24,969 nt of DNA, taken from positions 1 to 24,969 of the forward strand of contig DASZKX010000123.1 of assembly GCA_035552735.1 (NCBI GenBank). Direction: 5' to 3'. This stretch comes from VAZQ01 sp035552735 (GTDB lineage Bacteria > Pseudomonadota > Alphaproteobacteria > Rhizobiales > Xanthobacteraceae). Below are positions 1-7,033 of the stretch, in pieces (positions within the stretch are counted from its first letter, which is position 1; the number at the start of each line of letters is the position of its first letter). Below the pieces are notes generated by a model, which was not told where the DNA came from, ran no database searches, and was given only the letters and a program-made list of their open reading frames with translations. The translations under genes were made by a program, and so were the position numbers.

Positions 1-248
1 GTCGCGGCCGCCACCGTGAAGAACGTGAGGAACGGATTGGCCGCGATCGCGGGGGAGAACTCGGCACGGAATATCTCCTCGCCGTCATAGGTGCAACGGA
101 ACGTCGTGATGATGTTGCGCGGAATGAGCGCCCCGTTGAGGCCGACCCGAAAGCCGGTCTCCATCGGATGGGCGATCAGGGTCTTGATCTCGATGATCTC
201 GCCGCGCCGGGCCTTGGCCGGCACGTTGATGAGCGCGCGCGCCGTCAT
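1..248 (-). CDS. soxZ: Sulfur-carrier subunit SoxZ, 3' end beyond window
   Basis: SoxZ pairs with SoxY to form the periplasmic carrier on which thiosulfate-derived sulfur is bound during Sox oxidation. The first 82 codons are visible on the minus strand. They read as a SoxZ immunoglobulin-like fold: an N-terminal strand with ALINVPAKARRGEIIEIKT, the hallmark HPMETGFR near residue 28, then IPRNIITTF and the AIAANPFLTFF stretch. SoxZ is usually about 105 residues, so roughly 20 are missing off the left edge. It has no signal peptide, as expected because SoxYZ is exported as a complex on the Tat signal of SoxY. Its ATG overlaps the soxY stop by 4 nt (ATGA), which indicates translational coupling. 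The family assignment is firm. Confidence 0.93.
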   Translation of the reverse strand, partial: MTARALINVPAKARRGEIIEIKTLIAHPMETGFRVGLNGALIPRNIITTFRCTYDGEEIFRAEFSPAIAANPFLTFFTVAAA

Positions 249-754
249 TGCAGGTCCTCCACGCAGGCCGCGATGGTCACGATGACGTCGGCGTCATCGG
301 ACCAGAACGAGCCGTCGCTGAGCTGCGCCACCGCCACGATCTTCTGGGCAGCGGCGAGCTTGATGCGGGTCGAGAGCGCCGCCTTGCCGGCGCGCGGCCC
401 CAGATGCACCCCGATGACGTTGGGCTGCGGGTTCTTCTCGTTGAACAGGTGAATGGATTTGACGTATTCGGTCGCCGTCATCGGGCTGTCGACCGTGATC
501 GTCACCGGAACCGCATTGCCGTTCTCCACCAGTGGCGGCACGTCGATCATGACCTTGCCTTTGCGCACCGGCGCCGCGCCGACGACCTTCCGGATGGCGG
601 CCTCCATGGTGGCCGGCGTGGCGCGGCTCGACTTCGTCGCCACCACCGAAACGAGAGCGGCACTGGCCGCCAGCCGGACCGTGCCCGCCAGGAAGTCGCG
701 GCGCGAGGCATTCATTTTTGCTCGGTCGTGCGTCTTTGCTCGGTCGTGCGTCAT
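245..754 (-). CDS. soxY: Sulfur-carrier protein SoxY with a variant C-terminal arm
   Basis: SoxY carries the sulfur substrate covalently on a cysteine at the end of a flexible C-terminal arm. A Tat signal follows the start (SRRDFLAG near residue 17, then an alanine-rich hydrophobic stretch). The body reads as SoxY, including VPPLVENGNAVPVTITVDSP and the NEKNPQPNV segment. The expected C-terminus is VTIGGCGG. Here it is VTIAACVEDLQ, so the cysteine (residue 164 of 169) is kept but the glycine cushion is not. The first ATG at 754 has AGGA 8 nt upstream. A second ATG at 715, directly before the Tat motif, is an alternative; between them lie two copies of THDRAK from an 18-bp tandem duplication. 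The gene lies 10 nt after soxX and overlaps soxZ by 4 nt. Confidence 0.88.
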   Translation of the reverse strand: MTHDRAKTHDRAKMNASRRDFLAGTVRLAASAALVSVVATKSSRATPATMEAAIRKVVGAAPVRKGKVMIDVPPLVENGNAVPVTITVDSPMTATEYVKSIHLFNEKNPQPNVIGVHLGPRAGKAALSTRIKLAAAQKIVAVAQLSDGSFWSDDADVIVTIAACVEDLQ

Positions 755-764
755 CTCGTGCGTC
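717..764. repeat. 18-bp tandem repeat at the start of soxY
   Basis: Two perfect 18-bp copies (717-734 and 735-752) and a partial third copy (to 764) lie across the soxY start. On the minus strand the unit encodes Thr-His-Asp-Arg-Ala-Lys in frame, so the duplication adds basic residues ahead of the Tat motif without breaking the frame. Confidence 0.9.
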
Positions 765-1271
765 CTAATCGCGCAGCGTCATCAGATAAGCTACCACATC
801 CTCGATCTGCTCGGCCGTGAGGATGGGCTTGCCCTGAAACGAAGGCGCCACCCGCTCGAGACCGTCGATCCGATAATAGGGCGGCATGATGGTGTCGGGC
901 TCGAGCTTCGAGGCATTGACGATCCGCAGTCGCAGCTGGCCTTCCGTCGAGCGCACGCCGGCACCTTTGAGGCTGGGCGCCAAAGTGCCCTGGAATCTCT
1001 CCTCCGGAAATGGCCCGGTATGGCAGAGCAAGCAAAGCCCGACCTGCCGGTTGGTGACGATCGCACGGCCGTGCTCCGGATCCCCGGACTTGCCGGTCAG
1101 CGAGGCCGGGATGGCATCGCCGACAATCATATAGGGTCGCAAGGGTTCTTCCGCACGGGCGCCATGGTGGGTTCCGGCGGCCAGCGCCGCCAGCATCGCC
1201 AGGCCCACGCGGGCGCTCCGGCCATGGCGCTCAGCCGAACATCTCTCCGGTGATGGTATGGAACCAGCCAT
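765..1271 (-). CDS. soxX: Sulfur oxidation c-type cytochrome SoxX
   Basis: SoxX is the monoheme subunit of SoxAX, which joins thiosulfate oxidatively to the SoxY cysteine in the periplasm. The heme motif CLLCH is at residues 80-84 of the longest reading, inside the SoxX signature NRQVGLCLLCH followed by TGPFPEERFQG. A methionine in DTIMPPYYR (about residue 129) is a likely distal heme ligand, and the C-terminus ILTAEQIEDVVAYLMTL is typical. A hydrophobic leader ending in ARA is present. The start is uncertain. The ATG at 1271 overlaps the upstream flavoprotein gene by about 40 nt and has no good ribosome-binding site. A GTG at 1208 has GGAG 7 nt upstream but loses the basic N-region of the leader. 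Its partner SoxA is not in the window and would be expected to the left. Confidence 0.9.
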   Translation of the reverse strand: MAGSIPSPERCSAERHGRSARVGLAMLAALAAGTHHGARAEEPLRPYMIVGDAIPASLTGKSGDPEHGRAIVTNRQVGLCLLCHTGPFPEERFQGTLAPSLKGAGVRSTEGQLRLRIVNASKLEPDTIMPPYYRIDGLERVAPSFQGKPILTAEQIEDVVAYLMTLRD

Positions 1272-2517
1272 CCGCGAATTTCGCTTCTTGCTCCCGCGTC
1301 GATCTCGGGGCTTCCACCGGACTGATGCCGCCCGCGCCCTGAACCTCGACCAATTGTCCGTTCACCGCGTGGTACACGGCCGCGACCGTGATCCCGTAGT
1401 CGGGAGCCACGATGGTGTAGCAGGTGTTGATCAACTTCGGCTCGTCCGGCTTCTGGCCGCCCATGAGGCGTGTGAGCGCCGCGGCGCAGATCTTGGCCTG
1501 GGCATTGGCGGCGAAGCCCGCCTTCGGCATCGCGCCCGCGATGCAGGCATCGCCGATGACATGGATGTTGGGCTGCAGCGTGGATTCGAAGCTTATGGGA
1601 TTGACCGGGCACCAGCCGGTACGATCCGCAACCCCACTCGCTTCGGCGATCCGTCCGGCTTTCTGCGGCGGAATGATATTGGCGACCGCGGGTTGGTGCT
1701 TCGCGAAATCGGTCTCAACCGTCATGGTGGCGGGATCGACCTTGGTGACCTTGCCGCCGGAGGAGAGCGAGACCCATTCGATGATGCCCGGATAGAGCTC
1801 CTTCCAGGCGTCCTGGAATAGCCGCTGCTTGGAGAACGCATCCTTGGCATCGAGGATGATGAGCTTCGATTTCGGCTTCTGGGTCTTGATGTAATAGGCA
1901 ATCAGGCTCGCCCGCTCGTAAGGTCCGGGCGGGCACCGATACGGATTGGCGGGCGCCGCGATGATCACGAGGCCGCCATCCGGCATGGCTTCGAGCTGGC
2001 GGCGCAGCAACAGGGTCTGGGCGCCCGCCTTCCAGGCATGCGGCATGCGCTCGGCGGCGGCTTCGGTGTAGCCGGGAAGTGCATCCCAGCGGAGATCGAT
2101 GCCCGGTGCCAGCACCAGGCGGTCGTACGGCAGCCGTGCGCCGCTTGCGAGCGTCACCATGCGGGCCCGCGGATCGACTTCGGTGGCCGTATCGAAGGCG
2201 GTGACGACTCCCTCGGCCGCGATCTTCATGTAATCGAACTGCTGCGCCTTGATGTCACGCAACCCGGCGATGACCTCGTTGCTGAACGGGCAGGCGGTGA
2301 AGGTCTGGCTCGTCTCGACCAGCGTGACGGCGGTGCGCGGATCGAGCCGCTTGACGGCGCGCGCGCAGGTCGCGCCCGCAAAGCCGCCGCCGACCACGAC
2401 GACGCGACCGCCGGAAGCCTGCGCCAGTGCCGGCATCGGCAGGGTGGCGGCAGATGCCGCGGCCGCTCCGGCAACGGCGGTCTTGAGGACATGACGGCGG
2501 CTGTGGATCCGGCTCAT
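1231..2517 (-). CDS. soxF: Flavocytochrome c sulfide dehydrogenase flavoprotein (FccB/SoxF)
   Basis: This periplasmic FAD protein oxidises sulfide and passes electrons to a cytochrome c subunit. The N-terminus has a Tat signal (SRRHVLK, then an alanine-rich stretch ending near ALA). The dinucleotide fold GGGFAG is at residues 43-48. Cys76 in FTACPFSNEVI matches the cysteine that binds FAD covalently in the Allochromatium enzyme. Cys195 in NPYRCPPGPYER and Cys366 in NTCYTIVAPDYG match its redox-active disulfide pair. The length of 428 residues is normal. A strong ribosome-binding site (GAGGAG) precedes the ATG. The gene starts 10 nt after the small cytochrome gene, which supports their working as a flavoprotein/cytochrome pair. 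SoxF and FccB are the same family, so the symbol reflects the sox neighbourhood. Confidence 0.92.
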   Translation of the reverse strand: MSRIHSRRHVLKTAVAGAAAASAATLPMPALAQASGGRVVVVGGGFAGATCARAVKRLDPRTAVTLVETSQTFTACPFSNEVIAGLRDIKAQQFDYMKIAAEGVVTAFDTATEVDPRARMVTLASGARLPYDRLVLAPGIDLRWDALPGYTEAAAERMPHAWKAGAQTLLLRRQLEAMPDGGLVIIAAPANPYRCPPGPYERASLIAYYIKTQKPKSKLIILDAKDAFSKQRLFQDAWKELYPGIIEWVSLSSGGKVTKVDPATMTVETDFAKHQPAVANIIPPQKAGRIAEASGVADRTGWCPVNPISFESTLQPNIHVIGDACIAGAMPKAGFAANAQAKICAAALTRLMGGQKPDEPKLINTCYTIVAPDYGITVAAVYHAVNGQLVEVQGAGGISPVEAPRSTREQEAKFADGWFHTITGEMFG

Positions 2518-2527
2518 GGATGCTCCT

Positions 2528-2863
2528 CTAATCCTTTTGCGCGCCGTACCAATCCGCGATGGCCTTGATCTCGTCGTCGGTGAAGCCCTTGGCGATGCGA
2601 TCCATGATGGTCGCAGGCTTATCGCCCGACCGGAAGGCCCTTACGGCGGCCACGATGTCCTCGGGCTTGCGGCCCACTAGCCGCTTGACCGGCGTGTCGA
2701 CGGATTGAGATGCCGGGTGGCAGCCCGAGCAGGACGAAGCGCCGGGTGGCGCCGAAGCGCCGGGTGGCGCCGAAGCGCCGGGCGGGGCGTCGGCCGCCAC
2801 TGCGGCACCGAATGGAAGCCAAAGCAGCAGCGCGAGCCCAACGGCGGTGCGCTTGATCATCAT
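2528..2863 (-). CDS. Small monoheme c-type cytochrome, probable FccA-like partner of the flavoprotein
   Basis: This 111-residue protein has a signal peptide (basic MMIKR, hydrophobic core, cleavage near AVAA) and then a low-complexity linker made of three APPGAS units. One heme motif CSGCH is at residues 45-49. The class I cytochrome c helix IADWYGAQ at the C-terminus and a methionine in ATIMDRI can serve as the sixth ligand. Its place immediately before the sulfide dehydrogenase flavoprotein suggests the FccA role, accepting electrons from FAD. It is monoheme, as in Chlorobium, rather than diheme as in SoxE or Allochromatium FccA. It could also take electrons from the molybdenum enzyme encoded just upstream. 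The linker repeat comes from an 18-bp tandem duplication. Confidence 0.82.
   Translation of the reverse strand: MMIKRTAVGLALLLWLPFGAAVAADAPPGASAPPGASAPPGASSCSGCHPASQSVDTPVKRLVGRKPEDIVAAVRAFRSGDKPATIMDRIAKGFTDDEIKAIADWYGAQKD
2735..2788. repeat. 18-bp tandem repeat encoding the APPGAS linker
   Basis: Two identical 18-bp copies (2735-2752, 2753-2770) and a third degenerate copy (2771-2788) lie inside the cytochrome gene. On the minus strand they encode Ala-Pro-Pro-Gly-Ala-Ser three times, between the signal peptide and the heme motif. Confidence 0.92.
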
Positions 2864-2910
2864 GCCGGCGCCTCGCGGGATTTTGGAACCGGAAGAATGT
2901 GGAACCTGAA

Positions 2911-2936
2911 CGGAGCGGCGGTCGCCCGCCGCTCCG
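2911..2936 (-). terminator. Intergenic GC hairpin between the molybdenum hydroxylase and cytochrome genes
   Basis: An 11-bp perfect stem (CGGAGCGGCGG paired with CCGCCGCTCCG) closes a 4-nt loop, 15 nt downstream of the large-subunit stop codon. No clear T-run follows on the minus strand, so it may be a weak or Rho-assisted terminator, or an mRNA-stabilising hairpin, rather than a classical intrinsic terminator. Confidence 0.45.
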
Positions 2937-2950
2937 GCTGATCGGATCGA

Positions 2951-5125
2951 TCAAACCGACCGCAGGTCGGTGTTCTTCAACGGCACCGAGCGGATGCGCT
3001 TGCCGGTCGCCGCCGCGATCGCGTTGAGGACCGCCGGCGCCGCCACCGCGATGGTGGGCTCGCCGACGCCGCCCCAGACCGCGCCGCCCGAAGGCATCAC
3101 GATCACTTCGACCTGCGGCATCTCGGCGATGCGCATCACGTTGTAGGTGTCGAAGTTGTGCTGCTCGACGGCGCCGTCCTTGACGGTTATCTCGCCGTAG
3201 AGCAGCGCCGAGAGGCCGTACACGAAGGAGCCGGCGACCTGCCGCTCGATCTGCGCCGGATTGACCACATAGCCGGGATCCGTCGCCGCCACGATGCGGT
3301 GGACCTTCACCCGGCCCTGATCGGTGATGGAGACTTCCGCAATGGCCGCCACAAAGCTGGCATAGCCATGGTTTTGCGCCATGCCGCGGAAGATGCCCTG
3401 CGGGGCCGGCTTGTCGTAGCCGATCTTCTCCGCGCATGCGTTGAGCACGGCGAGGTTCCTGGGCTTGAGCAGCTTGCGGCGGAACTCGAGCGGGTCCTGG
3501 CCGACCGATTTGGCCAGCTCGTCAATGAAGCATTCCACATAGATGGTGTTGGGATTGACGTTGACCCCGCGCCAGAAACCCGCCGTCAGGTGGGTGTTGC
3601 GCATGGCATGATCGATCAGCACGTTCGGAATCTTGTAGCTGAACTGGCCTTCCGGGCCGCCCGGATTGAGTCCCTGGAACGTGATCGGGTCCATGCCGTC
3701 CTTCAGATTCTGCGGCGCCAGCGAGGCCGAGATCGACTGGCCTGAAATGCGCATATGCAGCCCGACCAGATTGTTGTTGGCATCGAAGGCGCCGGTCATC
3801 TTGCATTGCGTGATCGGATGATAGGTGCAATGCGTCATGTCCTCTTCACGCGTCCAGATCAGCTTGACCGGCACGCCCGGCATATCCTTGGCGATCAGCA
3901 CCGCCTGCCGCACGTAGTCCGAGCGGCCGCGCCGGCCGAAACCGCCGCCGACGATGACCTTGTAGAAGTCGCACTTCCCGGCCGGCAGGCCGGAGGCCTC
4001 GATGATGGTCGCCAGCGCCGCCTCGCCGTTCTGGGTCGGGCCCCAGACCTCGCAGCGGTCGGCGGTGTAGCGCGCCGTCGCGTTCATCGGCTCCATGGTG
4101 GCGTGGTTCTGGAACGGGTAGTTGTAAACCGCCTCGATCTTGCGCGCGCCTCCCGCGATGGCGGAAGCCGCGTCGCCGGTCTTGTTGCCGATATAGGCCT
4201 GGTCGGCGTCGAGCCCTCCCTTCAGGAACTCCGCAATCGTAGCGCTCGACACTTTGGCGTTCTCGCCTTCGTCCCAGACGATCGGGAGGGCATCGATGGC
4301 GGTCTTCGCATGCCAGAACGTGTCGGCGACGACGGCGACCGCATAATCGTCGACCGGCACCACCTTCTTGACGCCTGGCATGCCCGTGACCTTGGCGGCG
4401 TCGAAGCTCTTCACCTTGCCGCCGTTGACCGGGCAAGCCTTGATGGTCGCGATCAGCATGCCGGGCATCTTGATGTCGATGCCGTAGACCTGCTTGCCGG
4501 TGAGCTTGTCGAGGGTATCGAGGCGCTTGACGCCCTTGCCGGCGATCTTCCAGTCCTTTGGGTCCTTGAGCTTGATGTCCTTGGGGGCGTCAAGCTTGGC
4601 GGCCGCCTCGGCCACCTTGCCGAACGTGGTGGTGCGGCCCGACGCCTGATGGGTGATCACGCTGTTGGCGGCGCTGCATTCGCTCGCCGGCACCTTCCAT
4701 TCGTTGGCGGCGGCCTGGATCAACATGATGCGCGCGGCGGCGCCGCCCTGGCGGACATATTCGTTCGACTGGCGGATGCCCTGGCTGCCGCCAGTCGAGA
4801 AATTGCCCCAGACCCGCTTGCGGGCGAGATTTTGCCCGGGGGTGGGAAATTCGGTCGTTACCTTCGACCAGTCGCATTCGAGCTCTTCGGCCACCAGCTG
4901 GGCGAGGCCGGTGAGCGTGCCCTGGCCCATCTCGGAGCGCGCCACCCGGATGACGACGGTGTCGTCGGGCTTGATCACCACCCAGGCATTCACCTCGGGC
5001 GATCCGTCGGCGGCGCGCACGACCTGCGGGCCGTCGGGGACCGAAAAGCCGAGCGCAAGTCCGCCACCGGCGGCAGCGGCGCCGACCACAAAGGAGCGGC
5101 GATTCATTCGCGGCATATAGGTCAT
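2951..5125 (-). CDS. Molybdopterin-binding subunit of an IorB-type hydroxylase/aldehyde dehydrogenase
   Basis: This is the large catalytic subunit of a xanthine-oxidase-family enzyme of the isoquinoline 1-oxidoreductase (IorB) branch, 724 residues. A Tat signal (NRRSFVVG, residue 8 onward, then a glycine/alanine-rich core) places it in the periplasm, carried there with the FeS subunit. Molybdopterin-binding signatures include GGGFGRRGRSDY and, close to the C-terminus, GGVGEP, where Glu (about residue 689) is the presumed catalytic base. The start at 5125 has GGGAGG 5 nt upstream. The reading frame runs open for another 400 nt upstream, but that part overlaps the FeS gene and is not coding. 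The gene follows the FeS subunit by 14 nt. The substrate cannot be read from sequence: aldehydes and N-heterocycles are both known in this branch. No XdhC-type maturation gene is in the window. Confidence 0.88.
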   Translation of the reverse strand: MTYMPRMNRRSFVVGAAAAGGGLALGFSVPDGPQVVRAADGSPEVNAWVVIKPDDTVVIRVARSEMGQGTLTGLAQLVAEELECDWSKVTTEFPTPGQNLARKRVWGNFSTGGSQGIRQSNEYVRQGGAAARIMLIQAAANEWKVPASECSAANSVITHQASGRTTTFGKVAEAAAKLDAPKDIKLKDPKDWKIAGKGVKRLDTLDKLTGKQVYGIDIKMPGMLIATIKACPVNGGKVKSFDAAKVTGMPGVKKVVPVDDYAVAVVADTFWHAKTAIDALPIVWDEGENAKVSSATIAEFLKGGLDADQAYIGNKTGDAASAIAGGARKIEAVYNYPFQNHATMEPMNATARYTADRCEVWGPTQNGEAALATIIEASGLPAGKCDFYKVIVGGGFGRRGRSDYVRQAVLIAKDMPGVPVKLIWTREEDMTHCTYHPITQCKMTGAFDANNNLVGLHMRISGQSISASLAPQNLKDGMDPITFQGLNPGGPEGQFSYKIPNVLIDHAMRNTHLTAGFWRGVNVNPNTIYVECFIDELAKSVGQDPLEFRRKLLKPRNLAVLNACAEKIGYDKPAPQGIFRGMAQNHGYASFVAAIAEVSITDQGRVKVHRIVAATDPGYVVNPAQIERQVAGSFVYGLSALLYGEITVKDGAVEQHNFDTYNVMRIAEMPQVEVIVMPSGGAVWGGVGEPTIAVAAPAVLNAIAAATGKRIRSVPLKNTDLRSV

Positions 5126-5139
5126 GGCTGCCTCCCGGC

Positions 5140-5589
5140 TCAAGCGTTGGCGGCGGCGTGAATCGCCGCGCGGATTTGTTGATAGGTGCCGCAGCGGCAG
5201 ATGTTGGTGATGGCTGCGTCGATGTCGTCGTCGGTGGGCTTGGGCTTCTGCTTGAGCAGCGCCGTCACCGCCATGATCATTCCGCTCTGGCAGTAGCCGC
5301 ATTGCGGCACGTCGTTGTCGAGCCAGGCCTGCTGCACGGCGGAGAGCTTGCCGCCGGCCGCGATGCCTTCGATGGTGGTGATCTGCTTGCCGGCGACCGC
5401 GCTCGCCGGTATCGAGCAGGAGCGCATCGCGACCCCGTCGACATGGACCGTGCAGGCGCCGCATTGCGCGATGCCGCAACCGTATTTGGTGCCGGTCATC
5501 CCGATGGTGTCGCGCAGCACCCAAAGCAAGGGCGTCGAGTCCTCAACATCGGCGTTGTGGGATTGGCCATTGATGGATAGCGAGATCAT
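5140..5589 (-). CDS. 2Fe-2S subunit of an IorA-type hydroxylase/aldehyde dehydrogenase
   Basis: This small electron-transfer subunit (149 residues) of a two-subunit molybdenum hydroxylase has two 2Fe-2S clusters. The plant-ferredoxin-type cluster uses Cys38, Cys43, Cys46 and Cys58 (GCGIAQCGACTVH). The second, helical cluster uses Cys97, Cys100, Cys131 and Cys133 (QCGYCQSGM and NICRCGTY). The start at 5589 was chosen because GGAGG lies 7 nt upstream and the protein then begins at the usual first beta strand; the frame is open for another 45 codons upstream but shows nothing family-like. There is no FAD subunit, so electrons probably leave through a periplasmic cytochrome c, as in other IorAB-type enzymes. 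It is the first gene of the minus-strand set and is transcribed divergently from the transporter operon. Confidence 0.9.
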   Translation of the reverse strand: MISLSINGQSHNADVEDSTPLLWVLRDTIGMTGTKYGCGIAQCGACTVHVDGVAMRSCSIPASAVAGKQITTIEGIAAGGKLSAVQQAWLDNDVPQCGYCQSGMIMAVTALLKQKPKPTDDDIDAAITNICRCGTYQQIRAAIHAAANA

Positions 5590-5986
5590 TCTCAATCCTC
5601 CGATTCCAGTCGTTATCGACGAGGCGAAAAAAATGTCGGGCGCGGGCGGGGCAGGGTTCTGCTGAGACATGAAGCCGCGCTCCCGGCAGATTAGCTCGAC
5701 TCGCTCCAGGATGGGAAATCGCAAGTCCGCGACTGCGACGGCCGCGGTCGTCAGAAGGGAGATAACGCTTGTAATTCAGCGCGTTAGACAGCGGGTCCAG
5801 CGCCGGCTGGCGGGTTTCCGAGGCGCGCGCTTCGGATCGGTGGCGCGCAAAATTCGACATTGACGGGGTGCGCGGTCAGCCCGTCCCCCGCGCAGCGACG
5901 TGCTAATGTGAAATGCAGGCGGCGACCGCCGCGCGGGTGCAAAGGCAGCTTCGAAAAGCTGCCGCGATAAGGGATCAGGAAACATC
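5590..5986. other. Divergent intergenic region between the molybdenum hydroxylase and transporter operons
   Basis: These 397 nt separate two divergent operons and should hold both promoters. Short ORFs are present on both strands, but none has a recognisable product or ribosome-binding site. A TTGACG box (5860-5865, plus strand) has no convincing -10 partner at standard spacing. The only strong structure is the hairpin at 5944-5963. No riboswitch or small RNA was recognised. Confidence 0.6.
5944..5963 (+). promoter_or_regulatory. 8-bp perfect hairpin or operator just upstream of the transporter operon
   Basis: GGCAGCTT and AAGCTGCC form a perfect 8-bp inverted repeat around CGAA, ending 23 nt before the binding-protein ATG. 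As DNA it could be a dimeric repressor site; as RNA it is a stable tetraloop hairpin in the 5' leader. It has no trailing T-run, so it is not an intrinsic terminator. Confidence 0.5.
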
Positions 5987-7033
5987 ATGGGAGGATGCCC
6001 GCGGATCATCGCCATCATGATCGCGATTTGGCTCGGCTGCGGCCCGGCTCATGTGACCGCCGCCTATGCGATCGACGCGGCGGTGATCGATGCCGCCAAG
6101 AAGGAAGGCGAGGTGGTCTGGTACTCGACCCAGATCGTCAACCAATTGGTGCGTCCGATCGCGGCCGCCTTCGAGAAGAAATATCCCGGCATCAAGGTGC
6201 GCTACACCCGCGCCAACGCCAACGAGGTGGCGGTCAAGATCCTCACCGAAGGCCGCGCCGGCCGGCCGCAATCGGACGTGTTCGACGGGACCTCGACGGT
6301 GGTGCCGTTGGAGCGGGAAGGCTACGTGCTGCAGTGGCAGCCCGAGGCCGCCAAGGACTATCCGGACCTCTACAAGGATCCGCAGGGCTATTGGATCGCC
6401 AGCAACCTGTACATCAATACGCCGGGCTACAACACGTCGCTCGTGCCGAAGGGGACGCAGCCGAAGACTTACCAGGATCTGCTGGATCCGAAATGGAGCG
6501 GCAAGATCGCCTGGAACTCGCTGCCGTCGACCTCGGGCGGGGTGGGCTTCATCGGCACGGTGCTGTCCGAGATGGGCGAAGAGAAAGGCATGGGCTATCT
6601 GCGCGCCTTCGCCAAGCAGAAGGTCGCCAACGTGCCGGCCGCGGCGCGCCAGGTGCTCGACCAGGTGATCGCCGGCGAATACGCGATCGCGCTGCAGATC
6701 TTCAACCATCACGCGGTGATCAGCGCCAAGAAGGGCGCGCCGGTCGATTGGATCAAGATGGAGCCTGCCACCGGCACCTTGTCGGTGATCGGCATCCAGA
6801 AGAACGCGCCGCATCCCAATGCCGCCAAGCTGCTGGTCGATTTCATCATCTCGAAGGAGGGTCAGCAGGTCTATCGCGACGCCGACTACCTCACCGCCGA
6901 TCCGGCGATCCCAGCTCGCGATCCGGAGCTCAAGCCGGAGGACGGCCATTTCCGCGTGAAATTCTTTCCGCCCGAGGTGATCGAAGACAACCTGCCGAAA
7001 TGGAAGCAGATTTTCGATGACCTCTTCGGCTGA
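5987..7033 (+). CDS. ABC transporter periplasmic substrate-binding protein (Fbp/AfuA-type fold)
   Basis: This 348-residue solute receptor belongs to extracellular binding-protein family 1, the fold used by ferric-iron receptors. A signal peptide (hydrophobic from about residue 7, cleavage near AYA-ID, residue 28) is followed by the family opening EGEVVWYST and by NTPGYNTSLVPK and LLDPKWSGKIAW in the hinge region. I do not see the adjacent tyrosine pair that binds iron in FbpA; only VYRDADYLTADP lies in that area. The cargo is therefore more likely organic, consistent with the catabolic genes behind it. AGGA lies 6 nt upstream of the ATG. The 3' end overlaps the permease gene by 17 nt. Confidence 0.88.
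   Translation: MGGCPRIIAIMIAIWLGCGPAHVTAAYAIDAAVIDAAKKEGEVVWYSTQIVNQLVRPIAAAFEKKYPGIKVRYTRANANEVAVKILTEGRAGRPQSDVFDGTSTVVPLEREGYVLQWQPEAAKDYPDLYKDPQGYWIASNLYINTPGYNTSLVPKGTQPKTYQDLLDPKWSGKIAWNSLPSTSGGVGFIGTVLSEMGEEKGMGYLRAFAKQKVANVPAAARQVLDQVIAGEYAIALQIFNHHAVISAKKGAPVDWIKMEPATGTLSVIGIQKNAPHPNAAKLLVDFIISKEGQQVYRDADYLTADPAIPARDPELKPEDGHFRVKFFPPEVIEDNLPKWKQIFDDLFG

Noticed and set aside
717..764. CRISPR-like direct repeats, also at 2735-2788 and 15910-15964
   Set aside because: The units are 15-18 bp, contiguous without spacers, and translated in frame; they are tandem repeats in genes.
5126..5524. N-terminal extension of the molybdopterin subunit
   Set aside because: The extra frame overlaps the FeS-subunit gene, is Arg/His-rich, and the Tat signal with a strong ribosome-binding site starts at 5125.
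5543..5860. Possible small gene upstream of the FeS subunit
   Set aside because: No ribosome-binding site, no family resemblance, and it overlaps the FeS gene start region.
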